Shown in pieces: positions 24,417 to 32,844 of a stretch of 64,000 bases of DNA. Each line of letters starts with the position of its first letter. Position 1 is the stretch's first letter. The notes below the pieces were generated by a model. The model saw only the letters and a program-made list of their open reading frames with translations, was not told the origin of the DNA and ran no database searches. The stretch is from Brevundimonas vesicularis (lineage in GTDB: Bacteria > Pseudomonadota > Alphaproteobacteria > Caulobacterales > Caulobacteraceae), in NCBI RefSeq assembly GCF_027886425.1, contig NZ_CP115671.1:1178001-1242000 (forward strand), read 5' to 3'. The position numbers and the translations under genes were made by a program.

Positions 24417-25084
24417 GCGACCTCGCCTTCCAGCCCGACGAGGCCGAGATCGAGCGGCGAGTCGAAGCCCTGCTGTTCGCCGCCGCCGGGCCGCTGACGG
24501 CGGCCGAGATCGCCGCGCGCCTGCCCGAGAATTGCAATGTCGCCCGCGCCATATCGGGTCTGCGCGCCCGCTATGAGGGGCGGGGGGTCGAGCTGGAGTG
24601 CGTCGCCGACCGCTGGCGCTTTCGCACCGCGCCGGACCTGGCCTTCATGATGACGCAGGAGCGCGAGGAGCCGCGCCGTCTGTCCAAGGCCGCGCTGGAG
24701 ACGCTGGCGATCATCGCCTATCACCAGCCCGTCACCCGCGCCGAGATCGAAAGCGTGCGCGGCGTCAGCATCTCCAAGGGCACGCTGGACCTGCTGCTGG
24801 AGATGGGTTTCGTGCGGCTGCGCGGACGCAGGCGCACGCCGGGTCGGCCCGTCACCTATGCGACCACCGACCGGTTCCTGGAGCATTTCGGCCTTGCGAC
24901 CCTGTACGACCTGCCGGGCGTGCAGGAGATGAAGGCGGCGGGCCTGCTGGACCTGTCGCTGCCCGTCGGGTTCGAGGTGCCCGACCCCAGCCGCGCGTCG
25001 GAGGCCGACGACGAGGACGGCACCCTGCCGCTGGACGACGAGGCGCCCGAGTTCGCCCAGGATTTCGTCGGCGAACGAAGCTGA
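24413..25084 (+). CDS. scpB: Segregation and condensation protein B
   Basis: The 223-residue protein has two winged-helix domains, with the hallmark LSKAALETLAIIAYHQPVTR at about 90-109 and EIESVRGVSISKGTLDLLLEMGF-like sequence after it. It binds ScpA in the SMC condensin complex. GTG at 24413 overlaps the scpA stop. An acidic tail (about 190-223) is less conserved. In many alphaproteobacteria tatA follows scpB. Here a sensor kinase follows instead after 51 bases. Confidence 0.95.
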   Translation: MSDLAFQPDEAEIERRVEALLFAAAGPLTAAEIAARLPENCNVARAISGLRARYEGRGVELECVADRWRFRTAPDLAFMMTQEREEPRRLSKAALETLAIIAYHQPVTRAEIESVRGVSISKGTLDLLLEMGFVRLRGRRRTPGRPVTYATTDRFLEHFGLATLYDLPGVQEMKAAGLLDLSLPVGFEVPDPSRASEADDEDGTLPLDDEAPEFAQDFVGERS

Positions 25085-25135
25085 CCCAGCGTGATGTTCA
25101 CGCCGTCTTAGTCTGCGCGCCGTAAGCCAGACCGT

Positions 25136-26740
25136 ATGAGTGGCGTGACATCGAAGACGGGTTGGCGGGCGTGGAGCACGTTCAGGATCGCAATGATCCT
25201 GATGCTGTCGTCCATTGTCGGAATGGCCGGGGTTCTGGCCATCGTCAGTCGCGGCATCGACGCCCACCAGGCCAGCAAGGAAGAAGGTCTGGTGCGGCTG
25301 CGTCTGACCCGCGCGCTGGAGACCATTGGCGAAAACCTGACCACCGCCTCGGTCTGGGACGAGGCCGTCGATCGGATGACGGTGGGCGATGTGGCCTGGT
25401 ACGACCGCAACTTCGGCGCCTTCTACGCCGCCCAGCACAAGCATCAGTTCACACTGGGTTATGACGGGACCGGGCGGCTGTTTCGCATCAGCACGCTGGG
25501 CCGACCGGCCGAGACGCAGGTCGGCGAGCCATTCGGTCAGGCGGCCCGGCCGCTGATCGACGCGCTCCGGGCCGAGGCCGCTGGCCGCGACCGATCGGTC
25601 ACGGCGGATGCCGGGGTGCGGCTGAAGGCGGCGTTCGTTCGCGTCGGCGACGACGTCTATGTGCTGGGGGCGTCCACGGTCGTGCGGCATACGGCGGGCG
25701 GATCGACGCCGGCGTCCGATCCGGTCGTCGCGTCGTTCAAACCGTTCGCCGGCGAGCTCAATCTCTTGCGAACGCGCTTGGCGCTGGACCGGATCCACTT
25801 CCAGCCCGGCGATGCAGAGCCGCCCAAGGGCATGATCGGCGTCGATGTGCGCGATGTCGGCGGCGCCCTGTTGGGTCGTGTCGTCTGGGCGCCGGAGCAG
25901 CCCGGCTATCAGATCCTGACCAAGGCCGGGCCGCTGCTGCTGCTGCTCTTCATCGTGCTGCTGATCGGCACGGGGTCGCTGCTGTGGAACACGACGGCCG
26001 ACGTGCGGCGCCTCAAAGCCTCGGAGGTCGCCCTGTCCGCGGCGCTGGAGCGGGCCGAGGCTGCGAACCGGGCCAAGACGCGGTTCCTGTCCAACGTCAG
26101 TCACGAACTGCGCACGCCCCTGAACGGGGTTCTGGGCATGGCCGAGATCATAGGGGCCGATCTGGTGACGCCGCAGCAGCGCGAGCGACTGGAAATCCTG
26201 AAGGCGTCGGGACGTCAGCAACTGAGGCTGGTCGAGGAGCTGCTAGACGTGGTGCGGCTGCGCGACGGGGCCGTGGCGCTGGAAACCCGACCGTTCCGGC
26301 CCGACAACCTGCTGCAGCGGGTCGCCAACGACTTCCGGGGCGCCGCCGAGGCCAAGGGGCTGAAGATTTCGGTCGAGGCCGCCGAAGGCGAGTGGCTGGG
26401 CGACCCGGTCCACGTCGAAAAGCTGATGGCGGCGCTGACGGACAATGCGGTGCGGTTTACACGCACCGGCGGCGTGATGCTGCGCGCCGTTGCGGGCGCG
26501 GGCCTGGCCTTGGAGGTCGAGGATACGGGGCCGGGCATGGAGCCGGCGGAAGCGGCGCGCCTGTTCGAGGCTTTCACCCAGGGCGATGAAAGCGCGACGC
26601 GCACCGCCGAAGGGCTGGGACTGGGATTGACGGCGGCGCACGGTCTGGCGGCTCTAATGGGCGGCAAGATCGAAATCGTCACAGCGCCCGGCGCCGGCAG
26701 CACCTTCCGCGTCGTCTTGCCGTTGAAGGCGGTCGCCTAG
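25136..26740 (+). CDS. CHASE4-domain sensor histidine kinase
   Basis: This 534-residue membrane kinase has helix 1 at about 17-37 and a periplasmic CHASE4-like sensor with VWDEAVDRM near 73-81 and DVAWYDRNFG at 85-94. Helix 2 lies at 264-285 and a short coiled linker follows. The HisKA domain carries VSHELRTPLNGVLGM (His323). The ATPase domain has its N-box near 432-441 (LTDNAVRF), G1 at 463-468 (DTGPGM) and G2 at 493-498 (GLGLGL). All kinase boxes are present. No response regulator is adjacent, so it is an orphan. Its stop overlaps the convergent ispH end by four bases. Confidence 0.9.
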   Translation: MSGVTSKTGWRAWSTFRIAMILMLSSIVGMAGVLAIVSRGIDAHQASKEEGLVRLRLTRALETIGENLTTASVWDEAVDRMTVGDVAWYDRNFGAFYAAQHKHQFTLGYDGTGRLFRISTLGRPAETQVGEPFGQAARPLIDALRAEAAGRDRSVTADAGVRLKAAFVRVGDDVYVLGASTVVRHTAGGSTPASDPVVASFKPFAGELNLLRTRLALDRIHFQPGDAEPPKGMIGVDVRDVGGALLGRVVWAPEQPGYQILTKAGPLLLLLFIVLLIGTGSLLWNTTADVRRLKASEVALSAALERAEAANRAKTRFLSNVSHELRTPLNGVLGMAEIIGADLVTPQQRERLEILKASGRQQLRLVEELLDVVRLRDGAVALETRPFRPDNLLQRVANDFRGAAEAKGLKISVEAAEGEWLGDPVHVEKLMAALTDNAVRFTRTGGVMLRAVAGAGLALEVEDTGPGMEPAEAARLFEAFTQGDESATRTAEGLGLGLTAAHGLAALMGGKIEIVTAPGAGSTFRVVLPLKAVA

Positions 26741-27708
26741 GCTGTCAGCAGGCGCGGCAGTTTGAAGGTGACGGTTTCGCGCGCGCCGTCGTCTTCGGTC
26801 ACCGTGGCGTCGAAACGCGCCCGGATGGCGTCGACCAGGGCCTCGATCAGCGGCTCGGGGGCCGAGGCGCCGGCGGTGACGCCGACGGTGTTCACGCCGT
26901 CAAACCACGACCAGTCCACCTGGGACGCATCGTCCACCAGATAGGCGGCCGGGGCGCCGGCGCGCATCGCGACCTCGACCAGGCGCACCGAATTGGACGA
27001 GTTCTTTGACCCCACGACCAGTACGAGGTCGCAACCCTCGCCCAGCGCCTTGACGGCGTCCTGGCGATTGGTCGTGGCGTAGCAGATGTCTTCCTTGTGC
27101 GGATCGGGCAGTTCGGGAAAGCGGCGCTTCAGCACCTTCAGGATGCCCGCCGTGTCGTCCACCGACAGGGTGGTCTGGGTGGCGTAGGCGAGGGGCGCGT
27201 CGTCGGGGCGTTCGAACGATTCGGCGTCGGCCTCGGTCTCGACCAGGGTGATGGCGCCGGGCGGCAGCTGGCCCAGGGTGCCGACGACCTCGGGGTGGCC
27301 TGCGTGGCCGATCAGGATGATGTGCCGGCCGGCCGCATGGTGACGTTCGGCCTCGACGTGGACCTTGGACACCAGGGGGCAGGTCGCGTCCAGGAAGACC
27401 AGTTCGCGTGCCCGCGCCGTCGCCGGCACGGACTTGGGCACCCCGTGGGCCGAGAAGACGACCGGCCGGTCGTCAGGGCATTCGTCCAGTTCCTTGACGA
27501 AGACGGCGCCCATGGCCTTCAGCCGCTCGACCACATGTTTGTTGTGGACGATCTCGTGGCGCACATAGACGGGGGCGCCGAACTTTTCGATCGCGCGCTC
27601 GACGATCTGGATCGCCCGGTCGACCCCGGCGCAAAAGCCCCGTGGGGTGGCCAACCGCACCGAAAGGGGGCGAAGCGGAGCGTTGGGGACAGGAACATGC
27701 GCATTCAT
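26737..27708 (-). CDS. ispH: 4-hydroxy-3-methylbut-2-enyl diphosphate reductase
   Basis: The 323-residue [4Fe-4S] enzyme makes IPP and DMAPP in the last step of the MEP isoprenoid pathway. The three cluster cysteines are visible: Cys26 (RGFCAGVDRAI), Cys110 (DATCPLVSKVH) and Cys209 (EDICYATTNRQDAV). HEIVHNKHVV and GSKNSSNSVRL are also present. It converges on the CHASE4 kinase gene and diverges from the ATP synthase genes. The start at 27708 leaves about 16 residues before the first strand, which is normal. Confidence 0.97.
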   Translation of the reverse strand: MNAHVPVPNAPLRPLSVRLATPRGFCAGVDRAIQIVERAIEKFGAPVYVRHEIVHNKHVVERLKAMGAVFVKELDECPDDRPVVFSAHGVPKSVPATARARELVFLDATCPLVSKVHVEAERHHAAGRHIILIGHAGHPEVVGTLGQLPPGAITLVETEADAESFERPDDAPLAYATQTTLSVDDTAGILKVLKRRFPELPDPHKEDICYATTNRQDAVKALGEGCDLVLVVGSKNSSNSVRLVEVAMRAGAPAAYLVDDASQVDWSWFDGVNTVGVTAGASAPEPLIEALVDAIRARFDATVTEDDGARETVTFKLPRLLTA

Positions 27709-27865
27709 GGCGGCGAACCTAGTCGTTTGCGGCGCTGACCGCCATCGGAGCCGAAGGGCGGATGCGACGGATTCTGTCGCCCGCTGCAGCGGCGCATCGT
27801 CACGGCGGGCGGGCCTGAATAGAAAGTCGATATTCTACAATGCGTTAGCGCATGATCACGACGCC

Positions 27866-27894
27866 TTGACCTGTAGGCCGCTCACGATTAGTTT
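27866..27894 (+). promoter_or_regulatory. Candidate promoter for the F0 ATP synthase operon
   Basis: TTGACC at 27866-27871 and TAGTTT at 27889-27894 are 17 bases apart, 65 bases before the first gene of the operon. A perfect hairpin (ATGCG, TTAG, CGCAT) lies just upstream at 27840-27853. The rest of the 251-base gap from ispH shows nothing else recognisable. The match is to a generic sigma-70 layout only. Confidence 0.4.
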
Positions 27895-27959
27895 CCGCGC
27901 CGAATTCAGACCCGTCCGGACGCACTGTCTGGACGCCGAACGCACAGGTCCTATCCCCC

Positions 27960-28319
27960 ATGTCGGAATCGCGCGAAGAGGCGATCAAACGCCTCCAAGA
28001 CAGCGCATCCGCATTGGAGGCGCGGACCACGGCGGAGAAATCCGCCGAACTGACCGGCCATCAGGTGTCGGGTCAGGCCTACAAGATTATTGCCGAGCTT
28101 CTCGGCGGCGTCTTCGTGGGGCTGGCGTTCGGAGCGATCGCAGACTGGGCCCTCGGGACCCGTCCGTGGGGTTTGATCGGCGGGGTCCTTCTGGGCTTCG
28201 CCTTGTCGATTTACATGGCGCGTCGCACAGCCAACCGGCTGATGGCGCAGGCCAAGGCGCAAGGGACGACGGCTCCGGCCGAGCCCTACGTCGAGGCCGA
28301 CGAAGACGGGGAACGATAG
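27960..28319 (+). CDS. atpI: ATP synthase assembly protein I (AtpI/AtpZ family)
   Basis: The 119-residue protein has a charged N-terminus, two membrane helices (about 47-65 and 71-88) with a GxxxG-rich pattern (LLGGVFVGLAFGAIAD), and an acidic tail. AtpI-type proteins help assemble the c-ring of the F0 sector. It is the first gene of the F0 operon and lies six bases before atpB. Some annotations call this family AtpZ; the context supports an ATP synthase role either way. Confidence 0.9.
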   Translation: MSESREEAIKRLQDSASALEARTTAEKSAELTGHQVSGQAYKIIAELLGGVFVGLAFGAIADWALGTRPWGLIGGVLLGFALSIYMARRTANRLMAQAKAQGTTAPAEPYVEADEDGER

Positions 28320-28325
28320 GGCTTC

Positions 28326-29111
28326 ATGGCCGATCCGATTCATCAGTTTGCGATTCAGAAGGTCGTCGACCTTGGCGACGTCACCCTGCCTGTGCTGGGG
28401 ACGGTCGATCTGGCGATCACCAACTCGCACATCGCCATGACGGTCGCCTTCGTGCTGATCGTCGGCTTCCTGGCCGCCGTGACCGCGAACGCCCAGGTCG
28501 TGCCCGGTCGGCTGCAAGCCGCCGGCGAGGGTCTGTTCGGCCTGATCGACAATCTGGCCGATTCCATCATCGGTCACGAAGGCCGCAAGTATTTCCCGTT
28601 CATCTTCACCCTGTTCATCCTGATCCTGGGCATGAACATTCTGGGTCTGTTCCTGACCTTCACGGCGACCTCGCAGCTGGCCATTACCGCCACCTTCGCC
28701 CTGATCACCTTCGGTCTGGTGCTGGTCGTCGGCTTCGCAAAGAACGGTCTGGGCTTCTTCAAGCTGTTCTGGCCGATGGGTGCGCCGCTGGCGCTGCGAC
28801 CGGTGGTCGGCCTGATCGAGTTCGTGTCCTTCCTGCTTCGCCCGGTCACCCTGGCGCTGCGTCTGTTCGGCAACATGCTGGGCGGCCACGTCGCGCTGAA
28901 GATCTTCGCCGGCTTCGTCGTGTCGCTGGGCCTTCTGGGCCTGGGCGGCGGCATTGGTCTGCTGGCCTTCCCGGTCGCGGCCCTGTCGCTGGGCATGGTC
29001 GTCGCCCTGACCGCTCTGGAGTTCCTGGTGGCCTTCCTCCAGGCCTTCGTCTTCGCCGTTCTGGCCTGCATCTATCTGAACGATGTGGTCAACCTGGACC
29101 ACGCCCACTAA
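28326..29111 (+). CDS. atpB: ATP synthase F0 subunit a
   Basis: The 261-residue membrane subunit forms the proton half-channels beside the c-ring. The essential arginine is Arg179 in LALRLFGNMLGG, and further helices fill the C-terminal half (the stretch SLGMVVALTALEFLVAFLQA). The N-terminal IHQF...DLG pattern is usual. The gene lies between atpI and atpE in the order I-a-c-b'-b, typical of alphaproteobacteria in which F1 genes sit elsewhere. Confidence 0.97.
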   Translation: MADPIHQFAIQKVVDLGDVTLPVLGTVDLAITNSHIAMTVAFVLIVGFLAAVTANAQVVPGRLQAAGEGLFGLIDNLADSIIGHEGRKYFPFIFTLFILILGMNILGLFLTFTATSQLAITATFALITFGLVLVVGFAKNGLGFFKLFWPMGAPLALRPVVGLIEFVSFLLRPVTLALRLFGNMLGGHVALKIFAGFVVSLGLLGLGGGIGLLAFPVAALSLGMVVALTALEFLVAFLQAFVFAVLACIYLNDVVNLDHAH

Positions 29112-29169
29112 AGGGCCGGACCAGTCTCTTCACCCCAACCACCAACGACTTTAATCTAGGAATACAATC

Positions 29170-29394
29170 ATGGACGCTGAAGCCGCGAAGTACATCGGCG
29201 CTGGTCTCGCCACCCTGGGCATGATCGGTTCGGCCCTGGGCGTGGGCAACATCTTCGGCAACTTCCTTGCCGGCGCCCTGCGCAACCCGTCGGCCGCCGC
29301 CGGCCAAGTCGGCAACCTGTTCGTCGGCGCCGCTCTGGCCGAAGCCCTAGGCATCCTGGCCTTCGTGCTCGGCATCCTGATGATCTTCGGCTGA
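29170..29394 (+). CDS. atpE: ATP synthase F0 subunit c
   Basis: The 74-residue proteolipid has two membrane helices joined by the polar loop RNP at 38-40. The proton-binding Glu58 lies in the second helix (GAALAEALGI). It forms the rotating c-ring. The 58-base space before it has an AGGA element (29157-29160) nine bases before the ATG. A strong hairpin directly follows the gene, which may favour high expression of this multi-copy subunit. Confidence 0.97.
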   Translation: MDAEAAKYIGAGLATLGMIGSALGVGNIFGNFLAGALRNPSAAAGQVGNLFVGAALAEALGILAFVLGILMIFG

Positions 29395-29407
29395 TATCAG
29401 TCGATCA

Positions 29408-29434
29408 CGGCGCGCGGGGTTCGCCCGCGCGCCG
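29408..29434 (+). other. Intercistronic stem-loop between atpE and atpF'
   Basis: An 11-base perfect stem (CGGCGCGCGGG and CCCGCGCGCCG) with a five-base loop lies 14 bases after the atpE stop. There is no T-run and the next gene continues the operon, so it is more likely an mRNA-stability or partial-attenuation element than a full terminator. Confidence 0.6.
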
Positions 29435-29462
29435 CTTCATCTGATCCTGCAGTAGACGGTTC

Positions 29463-30035
29463 ATGGCCAGCACCCACACCATCGACGCGGTCCCGCCTTC
29501 GGTCGAAGCGGACCTGCACGCCGAGACGGCGACCCCCGCCGAGCACGGCTCGGGCGGCCTGCCGCAATTCCAGTTCGAGCACTGGGCGGGCCAGATCGGC
29601 TATCTGCTGATCCTGTTCGTCATCCTGTATGTTCTGGTTTCCAAGGTCTTTGCGCCACGCCTTCGCAAGGTGATGGACGAACGGGCCGACACCATTTCCA
29701 CCGCCGTTGCGACCGCGCGTCAGGTTCAGGCTGAAGCCGCCGACCAGGCCGCCCAAGCTCAGGCGGAAGTCGCCAAGGCTCGCGCTGACGCCCGCGCCAC
29801 GGCCGCCGCCGCCAAGGCGCGCGTGACCGAAGAAGCGAACGCCCGTCAGGCCGCCGAAGAAGCCGTGGTCAACGCCCGCATCGCCGAGGCGGAAGCCTCG
29901 ATAGGCAAGACGCGCGACGCCGCCATGGCCAATGTCTCCACCATCGCCTCCGACACGACCGCCGCCATGGTCGAGCGTCTGACCGGCAAGGCCGCGACCG
30001 CCGCCGAGCTGGCCGCCGTCAAGGGAGCCGCCTGA
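29463..30035 (+). CDS. atpG: ATP synthase F0 subunit b'
   Basis: This 190-residue stator subunit has a hydrophilic N-terminus, one membrane helix at about 44-63 (IGYLLILFVILYVLVSKVF) and a long Ala/Glu-rich coiled helix to the end. It pairs with subunit b to hold F1 against rotation. The longer N-terminus and its place before b mark it as b' rather than b. Its stop TGA overlaps the ATG of atpF by one base. The symbol varies between annotations (atpG or atpF2). Confidence 0.93.
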   Translation: MASTHTIDAVPPSVEADLHAETATPAEHGSGGLPQFQFEHWAGQIGYLLILFVILYVLVSKVFAPRLRKVMDERADTISTAVATARQVQAEAADQAAQAQAEVAKARADARATAAAAKARVTEEANARQAAEEAVVNARIAEAEASIGKTRDAAMANVSTIASDTTAAMVERLTGKAATAAELAAVKGAA

Positions 30036-30550
30036 TGAACCTGATCTTCGAACACGGCATCTGGAGCTTCGCCAATGCGGAGATCTGGGTCGGCATCGGC
30101 CTGATCATCTTCTTCGGCATCCTGATCGCCGCCGGCGTGCCCAAGATGGCCGGCAAGGCGCTGGACGCCAAGGCAGTCAAAATCCAGGCCGACCTGGACG
30201 AGGCCGCTCGCCTGCGCGCCGAGGCCGAAGCCCTGCTGGCCCAGATCCGCAAGGAGAAGGCCGAGGCTGAAGCCCAAGCCGCCGAGATGATGGCTCAGGC
30301 CGAAGCCGACGCCCGTCGTCTGGAAGTCGAGACCAAGGCCAAGCTGGAAGAGACCCTGGCCCGTCGTCAGAAGATGGCCGAAACCCGCATCGCCCAAGCC
30401 GAAGCCCAGGCCTCGGCCGAGGTGAAGGCCGCCGCCGCCGATCTGGCCGCCAAGTCGGCGGAACAGGTTCTGGCCGCGCGCCTCGCCAGCGGCGCCAAGG
30501 ATCCGCTTCTCGACAGCGCCATCGCCCAGATCGGCGATCGCCTGAACTGA
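30035..30550 (+). CDS. atpF: ATP synthase F0 subunit b
   Basis: The 171-residue stator subunit has a membrane helix at about 11-32 (NAEIWVGIGLIIFFGILIAA) followed by a long charged coiled coil rich in Ala, Glu and Arg. It forms the peripheral stalk with b'. It is the last gene of the F0 operon and is followed within 24 bases by a strong hairpin terminator. Confidence 0.96.
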   Translation: MNLIFEHGIWSFANAEIWVGIGLIIFFGILIAAGVPKMAGKALDAKAVKIQADLDEAARLRAEAEALLAQIRKEKAEAEAQAAEMMAQAEADARRLEVETKAKLEETLARRQKMAETRIAQAEAQASAEVKAAAADLAAKSAEQVLAARLASGAKDPLLDSAIAQIGDRLN

Positions 30551-30573
30551 TCAGGGTCGATCCTGAATGAAAC

Positions 30574-30607
30574 AAGGCCCCCGACGTCGCCGTCGGGGGC
30601 CTTTTTC
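30574..30607. terminator. Strong bidirectional Rho-independent terminator
   Basis: A perfect 13-base stem (AAGGCCCCCGACG and CGTCGGGGGCCTT) with loop TCGC is followed by CTTTTT on the plus strand and CTTGTTT on the minus strand. It lies between atpF and the convergent membrane-protein gene and probably ends both transcripts. Confidence 0.9.
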
Positions 30608-30626
30608 TCGGGCGATCAAGTCGTGA

Positions 30627-31097
30627 TCAGTGGGCGTGTGCGCCGCCGATGATGGTCGCGCCCATCCGCTTGTCGCGCGCCACCAGCCGGGCGTAGACGT
30701 TGCCCAGCACAATGCCGAAGACCGCATGGGTGATCAGCAGCCAGGCGAAGGTGCCGAAGCCCGCGCCGGCCGTGAAGGTGCGGTAGTTCCCGAACATCAC
30801 GATGGCCGCCATCATGAGGATCCAGGCGCCGACGGCGAAGACGATGCCCTTGGTCTCGGGCGTGTCCGTCGGCAGGCGGGGACACAGGACGGCGAACAGC
30901 GGCCCCAGGATGAAGACGCCGCTGATGACATGGACCACCCAGCCGACGGCCAGATTGCCGGGCATGCCGATCATGCTGGCGATGACCCCCTGGAAGGGAT
31001 CGAACCAGTTCAGGAACATATTGGGTATTTCGAGCAGTGAGACGGCCACGGTCGCCGCAACGCCGGCGATCAGACCTTTTTGTACGCGTGACATCAT
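30627..31097 (-). CDS. Four-helix membrane protein, unknown function
   Basis: The product of about 156 residues has four predicted membrane helices, near 8-27, 48-70, 88-105 and 115-140. The loop between the first two contains NMFLNWFDPFQG and the tail ends in GGAHAH. I do not recognise a characterised family; a DUF6789-like membrane protein is possible. I chose the ATG at 31097, since GGGAGG lies about ten bases upstream; the open frame continues back to a TTG at 31115. It shares the bidirectional terminator with the ATP synthase operon. Confidence 0.75.
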   Translation of the reverse strand: MMSRVQKGLIAGVAATVAVSLLEIPNMFLNWFDPFQGVIASMIGMPGNLAVGWVVHVISGVFILGPLFAVLCPRLPTDTPETKGIVFAVGAWILMMAAIVMFGNYRTFTAGAGFGTFAWLLITHAVFGIVLGNVYARLVARDKRMGATIIGGAHAH

Positions 31098-31192
31098 GAC
31101 CTTAGCGCCTCCCAACGCCTAAGTGGTTCTCTGATAACGCGCAGACAGGATACGCCTGACTTGAGAGAGCGGTGTTCACGATCCTGTGGTTA

Positions 31193-31214
31193 GCGGTTGC
31201 AGCAACGCAACCGC
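31193..31214. other. Stem-loop in the gap between two membrane-protein genes
   Basis: GCGGTTGC, a six-base loop and GCAACCGC form a perfect eight-base stem, 15 bases after the end of the PGPGW gene read on the minus strand. There is no T-run. It may end that transcript or stabilise it. Confidence 0.4.
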
Positions 31215-31229
31215 GAAATCAGGCGGTGA

Positions 31230-31634
31230 CTAGCGGAAGAGTTTGCGGAAATAGCGCCGAACGCTCTTGCGGCCGCGCGAGAGGCGACGGCTGGACCGCT
31301 TGGTAACGATCTTTTCGGCCCGCAGCGCCTGTTGCCAGAAGACCGGTGCGAACTCGGGCTTCTTCCGCATCAGGCGACGGAAGGGATAGACCCATTTCGG
31401 CCGCGCATATTGGGCGCGAATGAACTGGCGCTTGGCCCAGAACGAGCTTTTCAGAATCAGCATCAGGCCGACGGCGATGACGGGAATGCCGCCCGGGCCG
31501 GGCAGGGGGGCGATCAGAATGCCCAGCAGCACGACGAACAGACCGCCGATCATCAGCGCCCAGCGCTTGACGACCCGCAGCGTCGAGGCGCGCGGTCTGT
31601 CTGGGCGGACGAAGGGAACGGGGAGTGAGGTCAC
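31230..31634 (-). CDS. PGPGW-family small membrane protein
   Basis: The 134-residue protein has a helical hairpin at about 25-62 containing LPGPGGIPVIAVGLMLIL, the motif that names the PGPGW family. A very basic cytoplasmic tail is rich in Arg and Lys (SSRRLSRGRKSVRRYFRK). Function of the family is unknown. The start at 31634 is followed by only 24 residues before the first helix. The 211 bases upstream, to the SDR gene, show no gene. Confidence 0.78.
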   Translation of the reverse strand: MTSLPVPFVRPDRPRASTLRVVKRWALMIGGLFVVLLGILIAPLPGPGGIPVIAVGLMLILKSSFWAKRQFIRAQYARPKWVYPFRRLMRKKPEFAPVFWQQALRAEKIVTKRSSRRLSRGRKSVRRYFRKLFR

Positions 31635-31845
31635 GAATACGCCGGATGGGGAGGAGGATCGTCATGACAACGGTCGCCACGGACGCGCGATCCCTCGTCG
31701 GGAAAGGAAAAGGCGACCGTGACGACCTTGCCACAAGACCCCTTAACGCCCTGCGTCCATGGCGGATGGATGTCCGGCGGGTGAAGCTTTGGTCATGAAG
31801 AGACGATCTCTCCGCGTCGTGTCGCGACGGACACGCTCCGCGCCG

Positions 31846-32784
31846 TCAGCCGTAGGTCACGCCCGTCAGACGCTCTGATTCCGCCCAGAGACCCCTGGCC
31901 ACATCAGCGTCCTTGGCCTGGCGCTTGATCGCCGCAACGCCGGGCGGGCCTTTCATCTCCTGAAAGCCGGTGGGGCCGTAATAGCCGCCGGGCGTCGGGT
32001 CCGGCAGGGTCGCGGCCATCAGGATCGGCAGGACGCCGTCCGCAGCCGAATGGCTGAGCACGGCCTCCAGCAGCCGGGCGCCGCGCGCGAACAGGCCGGG
32101 CTTGCCGGCATGGCCGTTGGCGATCAGGTCGGTTCGGGCGAAGCCGGGGTGGGCCGCCACGCTGATCAGGCCCCAGCCGTGGGCGTCGCTGCGGCGCTGA
32201 AGCTCCAAGGCGAACATCAGCATGGCCAGCTTGGACTGCTGATAGACCGGCCAAGGACGGTAGTGGGTTTGATAGTTCAGGTCGTCCAGGCGGATATGGC
32301 CGCTGCGGTGGGCGACGCTGGACAGCTGGATCACGCGGGCCCCTCCTCTGTTGGAATGGGCAGCCGTCAGCAGGGGCAGCAGGCGGCCGACTAGGGCGAA
32401 GTGGGACAGGTAGTTGGTCCCGAACTGCATCTCGAACCCGTCGACGGTCGTCTGGCGCGTCGGCAGGGCCATGACGCCCGCATTGTCGATCAGGATGTCG
32501 ATGGGGCGTCCCGTCGCCAGATACTGCTCGGCGAAGGCCCGGACGGAGGCCAGGCTGGCGAGGTCCAGCAGTTCGAACCGCACGGCCGCATCCGGATGAC
32601 GAGACCGGATCAGCCGTTCGGCCTCGGCCCCCTTGGCGGGATTGCGGGCCGCCAGCACGACCTCGGCGCCCTTGCCGGCCAGCACCAGGGCGGTCTCCAG
32701 CCCCAGCCCGCCGGTCGCGCCGGTGATGATGGCCAGTCGGCCGGATAGGTCGGGGATGTCGTTCGTCGTCCAGGTCATGGCCAT
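31846..32784 (-). CDS. SDR family oxidoreductase (retinol-dehydrogenase-like)
   Basis: This 312-residue short-chain dehydrogenase has TGATGGLGLE near 21-30, DNAGVM, the catalytic serine in LSSVAHRSG and the catalytic pair in VYQQSKLA. The length and the C-terminal YYGPTGFQEMKGPPG segment fit the WW-domain oxidoreductase / retinol dehydrogenase branch. The physiological substrate is unknown. It stands alone downstream of the glycine-cleavage region and reads on the minus strand. ATG codons at 32784 and 32778 are equivalent choices. Confidence 0.88.
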   Translation of the reverse strand: MAMTWTTNDIPDLSGRLAIITGATGGLGLETALVLAGKGAEVVLAARNPAKGAEAERLIRSRHPDAAVRFELLDLASLASVRAFAEQYLATGRPIDILIDNAGVMALPTRQTTVDGFEMQFGTNYLSHFALVGRLLPLLTAAHSNRGGARVIQLSSVAHRSGHIRLDDLNYQTHYRPWPVYQQSKLAMLMFALELQRRSDAHGWGLISVAAHPGFARTDLIANGHAGKPGLFARGARLLEAVLSHSAADGVLPILMAATLPDPTPGGYYGPTGFQEMKGPPGVAAIKRQAKDADVARGLWAESERLTGVTYG

Positions 32785-32813
32785 GACCTAGCGATGGATC
32801 AGCCCCGCGTCAG

Positions 32814-32833
32814 CCCCTTCCCGCAGGAAGGGG
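32814..32833 (-). terminator. Hairpin after gcvPB, probable operon end
   Basis: CCCCTTCC, a four-base loop and GGAAGGGG form a perfect stem 12 bases downstream of the gcvPB stop on the minus strand. There is no T-run, so termination efficiency is uncertain. Confidence 0.45.
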
Positions 32834-32844
32834 CGACTAAGGGG

